Assembly: GCA_948623715.1 (NCBI GenBank)
Contig: CAPHDI010000001.1
Location: forward strand, 1 to 64,000
From: an uncultured Candidatus Saccharibacteria bacterium
GTDB lineage: Bacteria; Patescibacteriota; Saccharimonadia; Saccharimonadales; Saccharimonadaceae
Reading direction: 5' to 3'
DNA: 64,000 bases
In this document: positions 57,715-64,000 of the stretch, piece after piece
Position numbering within the stretch: position 1 is the stretch's first letter
How the letters are laid out: each line of letters starts with the position of its first letter
The notes under the pieces: model-generated
Database searches by the model: none
Seen by the model: the letters and a program-made list of their open reading frames with translations, nothing else
Told to the model about the DNA's origin: nothing
Translations under genes and position numbers: made by a program

Positions 57715-59672
57715 TGCTTGCTACCTCCAACGCATTCAGGACGGCTATGCTGTCGCTCATTAAGCAAGTAGGAGCTTGTGTTATTGATGGCGAAACGACA
57801 TATTCTCAGGATGATGTGCTGCAATCGGTTGTCATAAAAACTTCTGGCTATTACTACGGTGCTAGAACAAAAACGGCAACGATTAAGTTGCTTGGCGTAG
57901 ATTATAATTTGGTTGATCACGCACTAGAGATTAAGCAACGCACTTGCACCGACTTTGGAACCAATACCTGGGAAAGTCTATCTCAAGGCAAATTTGTTGT
58001 TACGGAGCAAGAAATTGATCTGGAAAAAGAAGTGACGACAATTCAGGCCTACGACATGATGGGCATATTGGGTAATACTCAATATAGCACTGAGGACAAT
58101 ATCAACTTTCCTTGTACTGTTGGGAACCTTGCACTGCAAATTGCAACACATTTTGGGTTGAGGCTCGTTACGGATTTCGCATCTCTTCCAAATTCTGGGC
58201 ATATTATTACCGAAGATTTGTATTCTAAAATTACAGGTATAACCTATCGAGATATTTTATCTGAAATTGCCGGTACGACTGCGACTTTAGCAATGGTGGA
58301 TGAAGATGATGGGCTAGAATTCAGACAGTTAGAACGCACCCCTTCTGACAGTTGGAGTTTTAATGACCTAAAGAAGTTGAAGATTGAGCCAAAATATGGC
58401 CCGGTCAATTCAGTTGTCTTGGCTAGGACGCCACAAGAAGATAATATTGCACTTCAGGATTCGGAAAGTATTATCACCAATGGTTTAACGGAGCTAAAGT
58501 TGGCTAATAATGAAATCCTTGACGATGATCGGCAAACCCTTATTTCTCCAATTTTAGAGGCCTCAAAAGGTTTTTGGTTTGACCCTGTGTCAGCTATAAC
58601 TACTGGGCATGGTTGGCACGAAGTGGGGGATCGTATTGCTATCATTGACAACGAGAATAATACATACGAAACTATAGTAACCGAAACCTCATTGACGCTA
58701 GATGGGGGCATTAAAGAAGTAATTAGCGGCGTAGCTCCTGTTGAAACGCAAACGAATTACGCTATGGCCGGTGGCATTTCACGGACTATTTACAATACGG
58801 AAATTAAAGTAGATAAGCAAAACCAAAGCATCGAGTCTATAGTTAGCAAGCAGGATACGATCGAAGGCGAGATGAATGCCAACTTCACTCAAATTGTCCA
58901 AGATCTTACATCGATAATTACAGCAGTCCAGAATTCGGGAGGCAATAACCTTATTAGAAACTCGGTCGGGTATGTTCTCACCTCTGATGGTAAGCCCGAA
59001 CAATGGAACACAACGATTTCAGATGGTGGGTCGCTGACAGTTGCAGCTAGTAGTGAGGCGGCTATTCAAGGTTCAATTTCGACTAATATCATGGTCTTGA
59101 ATGGTGTTACTCTGCGGCAGCGTGTGTCGGTCGTAGCGAGTAACGATTCTGCGGAGCCAACAAAATATACTTTTTCCGTAAAGCTCAAGAAAACTGTGGC
59201 AAGGGGCAGTGGTTATATTCGAATTACTGATGGAATCAATACCTATGAGATCCGTCTTGCATCAGAGGATGAGCCGTATTATAAAGAATACTCTATCAAG
59301 GGTATTATTCCTCAAAATAACTATCTTGATATTGAAATTGTCGGCTCTGAAGGTAGCGATTTCACTATTACAGATGCAATGTTGGCAACTGGCGATTATA
59401 TTGCTCAATGGACACAGGCAAATGGTGAATTTGCCAATACTCAGGTGAGCATCGATGTAAATGGCGTAAAAATTAAATCTAGCACGCTGCCAAATACCCA
59501 CTCGCAACAAACTCCATTGGGCTTTTCTGGGTCAAATGGATCTAAAACATACAAACTAGATTCAGATAGTGTAGAAACCGATAAGGCCGTTATTAGTACA
59601 GAGTTTGATTTGCCGCCACTCAAAGTAATCTCTCGTGCGAACGGTTGGGCGATAGTAAAGAAGGAGGTATAA
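57714..59672 (+). CDS. Tail-associated (Tal/endopeptidase-like) protein
   Basis: 652 residues. N-terminal part (1-350) resembles gp27/Tal hub domains (YDMMGILGNTQYSTED; ITYRDILSEIAGTTA). A helical stretch (TEIKVDKQNQSIESIVSKQD) then leads into a C-terminal carbohydrate-binding-like sandwich (NNLIRNSVGYVL ... PEQWNTT). Forms the tail tip; start overlaps the preceding stop. Confidence 0.72.
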   Translation: MLATSNAFRTAMLSLIKQVGACVIDGETTYSQDDVLQSVVIKTSGYYYGARTKTATIKLLGVDYNLVDHALEIKQRTCTDFGTNTWESLSQGKFVVTEQEIDLEKEVTTIQAYDMMGILGNTQYSTEDNINFPCTVGNLALQIATHFGLRLVTDFASLPNSGHIITEDLYSKITGITYRDILSEIAGTTATLAMVDEDDGLEFRQLERTPSDSWSFNDLKKLKIEPKYGPVNSVVLARTPQEDNIALQDSESIITNGLTELKLANNEILDDDRQTLISPILEASKGFWFDPVSAITTGHGWHEVGDRIAIIDNENNTYETIVTETSLTLDGGIKEVISGVAPVETQTNYAMAGGISRTIYNTEIKVDKQNQSIESIVSKQDTIEGEMNANFTQIVQDLTSIITAVQNSGGNNLIRNSVGYVLTSDGKPEQWNTTISDGGSLTVAASSEAAIQGSISTNIMVLNGVTLRQRVSVVASNDSAEPTKYTFSVKLKKTVARGSGYIRITDGINTYEIRLASEDEPYYKEYSIKGIIPQNNYLDIEIVGSEGSDFTITDAMLATGDYIAQWTQANGEFANTQVSIDVNGVKIKSSTLPNTHSQQTPLGFSGSNGSKTYKLDSDSVETDKAVISTEFDLPPLKVISRANGWAIVKKEV

Positions 59673-59673
59673 A

Positions 59674-61605
59674 ATGACTTGGTATTCCGGAGAAGTTCAA
59701 GCAAGCACCTACATCAAGGCACGGTTGGTTGTTGATGAGGAGCGTATCGGCAATAATCTATCTCGAATTACAGCTCGTCTCCAATATCGCCGGACTAATT
59801 CATATGGCGGTGCCACATTTCAATATGGCTCAGGCTGTAATCTTTATATCAATATCGATGGCCAGACCTTCACAACTGGGCAAACTGCTAATTCATACAC
59901 TTCTATTCCAGCATATAATACTGGATGGATTACCTTCGCAACGGCAGTAAAGGATGTTACTCATACCGCAGCGAAGAATATCACCTGTTCGTGGTCAACA
60001 GCTAATATGGGAGCATATCTCAGCAGTTCTGGGTCAGTATCCTGCTCTTTGGCTGCGTTTGTTACGCCAATATCCGTACTTGGGCTAAATGTGGTAGCAA
60101 ACTCGAATGATAGCCATGCCAGAATTTATTGGATGAATAGATCGGGGATCCAGGTCTATGTTGCCTGTGAAGAAATCGATGATTCTGGAAATTATATTAG
60201 CACTATTCATCAATGGACAAACCAAGCCGGTACAGCTGGGCAAGTGAGCGATAAAACTTACTCACTGACGGCGGCAGAGCGTCAAAAATACGATAATTTA
60301 GATAGGAACAGGATTCGTTGGACGATTAAAACTGTTAGTGGAGGCAGTGTTTATTACTACAACACTAACGATTACAATTACGATAGAGCATCTACTCCGT
60401 CAATGGCAAATTTCATAGTTGGGAATGTGGCGACTCTTAGGACTAATCGCCAACGCAGCTCTATGACACATACCGCTGTTATTAGTGCTGGTTCAGTTGC
60501 TATTAAAACTTTGACTAATGTTGGCTCAAGCACAACTTGGGATACGGCATTGGATGATTCTGCTATTTATGCTCAGGCAACTCAAGACTCATCAATAGAG
60601 CTAACTATTACTCTTTCGACATACATAAACAACATTCTGATCGGGCAGAGAATAGCAAAGGTAATCGCAAGCCTTAGGACGGCGGAGCTGGCCCCGGTTT
60701 TCACAGATTTTTCCTATCTGGATAATAATCCTGCTACAGTTGCAGTAACTGGAAATAACCAATATCTCGTAAAAGGGCAATCGTCACTCAGAGCATCAGT
60801 TTCGGCCGCTCAAAAGATGGTTACTAAAGAATCGGCCACTGGGAAATCATATACATTCACCTTCGGCAGCGTAAGCATATCACGGAATTACTCAAGTAAT
60901 AGCGATGTGGTTGCAGACTTTGGCCATCCTACTACAGCCGGCACTCAACGACTATCGGTAAAAGCATTCGATTCTCGTTCAATCTCAACCCAGGTGACGA
61001 AGGATATTACAGTTATCGATTACGCAGTGCCGAACCTTGTAGCCGAAATCAAGCGTGCGAATGACTTTGAAGAGCGAACGACAGTAAAATTCACCGGTGA
61101 TTTCTCGCTGATTAAAATTGGCAATACGGCCAAGAACTCAATCGTTTCTATTAAGTCACGCCATAAAAAAGTGAATGAAAATAGTTGGAGCAGCTGGGAA
61201 ACATATAGCTTTAACACTTCCGAAAAGAATGGCAAAGGCGTCATTGCTGGGCCAAGTGCCGGTATTTTGTACGATTTAGATAATGAATCTGCGTGGAATT
61301 TTGAGTTTCAGGTCAGCGATAAGCTCAATACGGTCACCATCACTGGCACAGTATCTGTTGGTATCCCCCTTGTTAGTCTTACCGAATCTGGACAAGTTGG
61401 TATTAACTGCAACCCATCTGGCTCAGACAAAGGAGTGTTCTTACGAGACGGAGACCATCTCTTCAAGCAGATTTATCCAGTAAATGCCATTTTTGAAAGC
61501 ACCTCAAACACAAATCCAGGAACGGCGTTTGGTGGCAGTTGGTCACAAATCGGCACACGCTCTGTAGGCAGTACCACAATATACACATTTCGCCGCACTT
61601 ATTAG
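59674..61605 (+). CDS. Tail fibre / DUF859-like structural protein
   Basis: 643 residues, beta-rich Ig-like repeats (DUF859-type), then a C-terminal YPVNAIFESTSNTNPGTAFG GSW motif (written with a break), which is the common end of phage tail fibres and collars. Probably a second, invariant, receptor-binding protein. Confidence 0.72.
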   Translation: MTWYSGEVQASTYIKARLVVDEERIGNNLSRITARLQYRRTNSYGGATFQYGSGCNLYINIDGQTFTTGQTANSYTSIPAYNTGWITFATAVKDVTHTAAKNITCSWSTANMGAYLSSSGSVSCSLAAFVTPISVLGLNVVANSNDSHARIYWMNRSGIQVYVACEEIDDSGNYISTIHQWTNQAGTAGQVSDKTYSLTAAERQKYDNLDRNRIRWTIKTVSGGSVYYYNTNDYNYDRASTPSMANFIVGNVATLRTNRQRSSMTHTAVISAGSVAIKTLTNVGSSTTWDTALDDSAIYAQATQDSSIELTITLSTYINNILIGQRIAKVIASLRTAELAPVFTDFSYLDNNPATVAVTGNNQYLVKGQSSLRASVSAAQKMVTKESATGKSYTFTFGSVSISRNYSSNSDVVADFGHPTTAGTQRLSVKAFDSRSISTQVTKDITVIDYAVPNLVAEIKRANDFEERTTVKFTGDFSLIKIGNTAKNSIVSIKSRHKKVNENSWSSWETYSFNTSEKNGKGVIAGPSAGILYDLDNESAWNFEFQVSDKLNTVTITGTVSVGIPLVSLTESGQVGINCNPSGSDKGVFLRDGDHLFKQIYPVNAIFESTSNTNPGTAFGGSWSQIGTRSVGSTTIYTFRRTY

Positions 61606-61680
61606 ACTTCTCAGCCACCCTATTGTATAATGAATATGTGGAGATCCGTAGCTTCTCTCTCCATTTTGCGATTATCAATG

Positions 61681-61735
61681 TGATATAATAAGTTTAAGAC
61701 CAAATACGACAACCGAAACGGAAGTCGTATTTTTG
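61681..61735 (+). promoter_or_regulatory. Prophage promoter-attenuator cassette 5 (lysis module)
   Basis: Extended -10 TGATATAAT (61681-61689), 7 bases, box AGACCAAATACGA (61697-61709), perfect hairpin ATACGAC/GTCGTAT (61704-61710 with 61724-61730), then T5. Confidence 0.8.
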
Positions 61736-61759
61736 TTTGTTTAAGCAATAGGAAACGCA

Positions 61760-62029
61760 GTGGAAAATATCATCGTAGCTCTAATAACAGGTGTATGTGC
61801 GGTAGTAGGGCAATACCTTATTTCCCAAAAGAAAACCCGTGATGACGAAATTAAAGATGCCCAGAGAGAGCAAAAACAGCTTGATCAGCTGGAAGCAATG
61901 GACGAGCGATTTAAGGTCATCGAAAAGAAACTTGATGAACATAACGGATATGCAGAAAAGTTTGGTGAGATCAGCACCTCAATTGTAGCAATTAGGAAAG
62001 ATCTTGAATATCTTAAAAAAGGAGTATAA
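61760..62029 (+). CDS. Holin-like protein
   Basis: 89 residues from GTG with AGGAA upstream. One N-terminal membrane helix (IIVALITGVCAVVGQYLI) and a long coiled coil. Directly before the endolysin, so most likely a holin or a spanin-like lysis helper. Confidence 0.7.
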   Translation: MENIIVALITGVCAVVGQYLISQKKTRDDEIKDAQREQKQLDQLEAMDERFKVIEKKLDEHNGYAEKFGEISTSIVAIRKDLEYLKKGV

Positions 62030-62030
62030 G

Positions 62031-63011
62031 ATGAACAAAATCTCAAGCAAAATCAATCTTCACAATATCAATTGGAAGGCTGTTGTTGCGTTTATCGCCA
62101 CGCTGTTTATTGGCATTGCAGCAGGGAGTGGCATAGCTCTTAATCTTACGCCAGAGGGCGAAGTTACCATCGAGACTAATTACGCCATTGAGCTTGCTGA
62201 AGAACAAGTGCCAACGGTCATTGAAACTTCTGATGGCGAAGTCGAAGTTATTGAGGCTCCCACGGTCGAATCTATCGATGGCGATCAGCTCATTGATGAA
62301 AGTGGCGATTACGGTCGAGGTGAATACCATGACACCTCTAGCCCAGAGGCATACAAGAATGCCGTAATCAATAAATGCACCGATGTTGATTATCATTACG
62401 GAGCACAATGCTTTGACTTAGCGAACGACTATTGGTCTAATTACGCTGGTCGTTGGCTTTCGAGTTGTGGAACTGGAGCCGCCAAAGGAACGCTCAATTG
62501 CTATGAGCAGAACGCTGGCGATGAGTTTGAGATGGTTTGGGATCCCACTCAGTTACAGGCTGGAGATTGGTTGGTATTCACAAATGGCTTGTATGGCCAT
62601 ATTGGCATGGCACTTGGTAGCTACAATAATGGTTACATTGCCTTGCTGGGGCAAAATCAAGGTGGCTCCAAATGTGACGGAGGTGGTTCGACTGCCAATA
62701 TCGTCAATATCTCTCTCAAAAACTTTGGTGGTGCTTTCCGGCCAAAATCTTATGTAAAAGAAGAGCCGAAACAGGAGCCCATCGAGATCCCAGTATCCGG
62801 CTGCGTGCAGTGGCATGTGGAACGAGGCGACACGATGTCAAAGATTATGCTGGAGTGCGAAAATACAGTGCGATATGGCGAGGCTATGAACGCATACGCA
62901 AAGACTTGGTACTCGCTCGTCTATATGCCCAATCAGAGCGTTTATGACGGGTGGCATAGCAAGTCCGGTGTTGGGCTCTATGCTGGAGACGATATAGAAC
63001 ATCGGTTCTAA
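62031..63011 (+). CDS. Endolysin with CHAP and LysM-like domains
   Basis: 326 residues from ATG 62031 (AAGGAG 6 bases upstream). N-terminal membrane/signal-anchor helix (about 17-40), acidic linker, CHAP amidase/peptidase (Cys in YGAQCFDLAND, His in YGHIGMALG, Asn in LGQNQGG), and a C-terminal LysM-like unit (WHVERGDTMSKIMLECENT). It cuts peptidoglycan at the end of infection. The N-terminal anchor suggests signal-arrest-release or Sec export rather than holin-only release. Confidence 0.83.
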   Translation: MNKISSKINLHNINWKAVVAFIATLFIGIAAGSGIALNLTPEGEVTIETNYAIELAEEQVPTVIETSDGEVEVIEAPTVESIDGDQLIDESGDYGRGEYHDTSSPEAYKNAVINKCTDVDYHYGAQCFDLANDYWSNYAGRWLSSCGTGAAKGTLNCYEQNAGDEFEMVWDPTQLQAGDWLVFTNGLYGHIGMALGSYNNGYIALLGQNQGGSKCDGGGSTANIVNISLKNFGGAFRPKSYVKEEPKQEPIEIPVSGCVQWHVERGDTMSKIMLECENTVRYGEAMNAYAKTWYSLVYMPNQSVYDGWHSKSGVGLYAGDDIEHRF

Positions 63012-63106
63012 AGTCTCATCGCACATTAAACGAGATATCGGCCAACGCAAATTAGTCCAAATATCGGCAAAAAATTAGTCAATTTGTAGGAAAGTGGGGT
63101 GGGCAT

Positions 63107-63328
63107 ATGTATGTTCGTTTTGATGCCGGAGTAGAACGCAGTAAGGCGAGTTCAGTATTATTAGATAAACTGAGGGCTATCGGGGCAAAACCTATTATTA
63201 CTCCGTACATCATCAGAAATGTCTATGAAGGTGAAGATGTTGCATTAGCCACTAAGCTAAAACAGATTTACCAAAACGAGGAAACTACTGATTTCTATTA
63301 CCAAGAGACGCCAAAAAGAAGGGGGTAG
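63107..63328 (+). CDS. Small unknown protein
   Basis: 73 residues with a G-rich ribosome site. Mixed alpha/beta, no family recognised. It lies after the lysis genes, a common place for accessory or anti-defence genes. Confidence 0.5.
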   Translation: MYVRFDAGVERSKASSVLLDKLRAIGAKPIITPYIIRNVYEGEDVALATKLKQIYQNEETTDFYYQETPKRRG

Positions 63329-63333
63329 ATGGT

Positions 63334-63561
63334 ATGGCAAAAGTTATTTGCTCAGCGATTATTGAGCGTGACCCTGAGCGTCAAGCTATTATGGCATGGG
63401 TTCGATGCGTAGCAAATGGAGGTTTTTCCGAAATCGGGAATAAAGTGTCTATGACTTATATCGAGCAGCCCGATGATCCGGACAATAGTAGCCGAAAGTG
63501 GGGAATAATTCATACTTTCGAGCAGTATCCAGAGCACGCTATTGAGTACCTTAATGACTAA
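63334..63561 (+). CDS. Small unknown protein
   Basis: 75 residues, 5 bases after the preceding gene, so co-transcribed. AGGGGG site. No family recognised. Confidence 0.5.
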   Translation: MAKVICSAIIERDPERQAIMAWVRCVANGGFSEIGNKVSMTYIEQPDDPDNSSRKWGIIHTFEQYPEHAIEYLND

Positions 63562-63622
63562 AGGAAGTGTCTAATATCTCGCTGCCCCACCTGTAATTGG
63601 GTGGGGTTTGCCATCAGACATT

Positions 63623-63988
63623 TCAAAACTTCACTACAGGCATAGGTATTAGCGACTGCCATATTTGATAAATTTGAAAATGCTCAGTACTATATCGTTG
63701 TGTGCAATATTCTGTAAGGTCGATTTTATCAACCATATTTCCTACTTCTGGTTCTCTGTATGTTCCTTGAGACTTGGTAAGTAGTTTTTCGCCTTCTTCA
63801 TCTAAGTTAAATATAACTAAATAATCAACTGAGGCAATTCCAAGAAGGCAAAAATAAGCCTTCGTTGGCTCAATGTCATCCACATTGAAAAAGCAAAAAC
63901 CTACCGAATTGGTTTTTTGACCTTCGTGGGCTGAATGGTTATATATGGTTTTACCAGTTAAGAGTTTTTTAAGCTCTGGTTCACTCAT
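63623..63988 (-). CDS. Unknown protein, possibly extending past the window
   Basis: 121 residues from ATG 63988; the frame stays open to base 64000, so the true start may lie outside. Hydrophobic strands (AYFCLLGIASVDYLVIFNL) in a mixed fold. Reads towards the lysis module. Confidence 0.5.
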   Translation of the reverse strand: MSEPELKKLLTGKTIYNHSAHEGQKTNSVGFCFFNVDDIEPTKAYFCLLGIASVDYLVIFNLDEEGEKLLTKSQGTYREPEVGNMVDKIDLTEYCTQRYSTEHFQIYQIWQSLIPMPVVKF

Positions 63989-64000
63989 ATATCGAAATAC

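Noticed and set aside
1..64000. UGA recoding (Gracilibacteria code)
   Set aside because: TGA ends several genes, for example 42965-43420 and the integrase, with no extended homology beyond.

Overview
The window looks like a chromosome segment of a Candidate Phyla Radiation bacterium, most likely Saccharibacteria (TM7). This is an inference, since no phylogenetic marker was searched. The grounds are three cell-surface genes with the Fibrobacter succinogenes major paralogous (FISUMP) domain, the small-genome style of one-gene transcription units, very regular TTGACA-N17-TGTGCTATAAT promoters, and the standard genetic code (TAA, TAG and TGA all act as stops, which argues against Gracilibacteria).

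Host part, about 1-36.1 kb. Left end: a 5'-truncated FISUMP gene, then galE, an ABC ATPase with an FtsX-like permease, two more FtsX-like permeases read divergently, and a surface-glycan operon (polyprenyl sugar-phosphate transferase, GT4 glycosyltransferase, O-antigen ligase/polymerase-like protein). The middle holds an initiator tRNA, a MucBP-like surface protein, an HD phosphohydrolase, nusA, two further FISUMP genes and an orphan DarT-like ADP-ribosyltransferase. To the right are a Nudix hydrolase, dnaK under two tandem CIRCE/HrcA promoters, acetate kinase, and about a dozen unrecognised single-gene units, each with its own strong promoter, often a long structured leader, and its own terminator.

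Prophage part, about 36.3-64 kb, running off the right edge. It starts with a tyrosine integrase and a small winged-helix-like gene next to an iteron/DnaA-box region. Then come, unusually early, a collagen-like fibre gene and a complete diversity-generating retroelement: target gene with VR, GC hairpin, Avd-like protein, TR, reverse transcriptase. After these follow terminase, SPP1-type portal, a MuF-ADP-ribosyltransferase-metalloprotease fusion, scaffold, capsid, connectors, tail tube, a frameshifted tail chaperone, tape measure, tail tip and fibres, holin and CHAP endolysin. No repressor or replication genes are seen inside the window.

Four signals stand out. (1) Five phage modules are each headed by the same cassette: an extended -10 promoter, a box AGACCAAATACGA beginning at the predicted +1, and an immediate hairpin plus U-tract. 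This looks like a phage-wide attenuation/antitermination system. (2) Three leaders, two before FISUMP genes and one before a prophage moron, share an interleaved stem architecture A-C-B-C'-A'-B'-UUUU in which all stem sequences differ but pairing is kept. (3) DnaA-box-like TCCAC/GTGGA arrays with helical spacing are embedded, in more than one reading frame, in two adjacent glycan genes. (4) The DGR has 14 VR/TR differences, all at template adenines, and its reverse transcriptase reading frame is interrupted by a single amber codon near the N-terminus.
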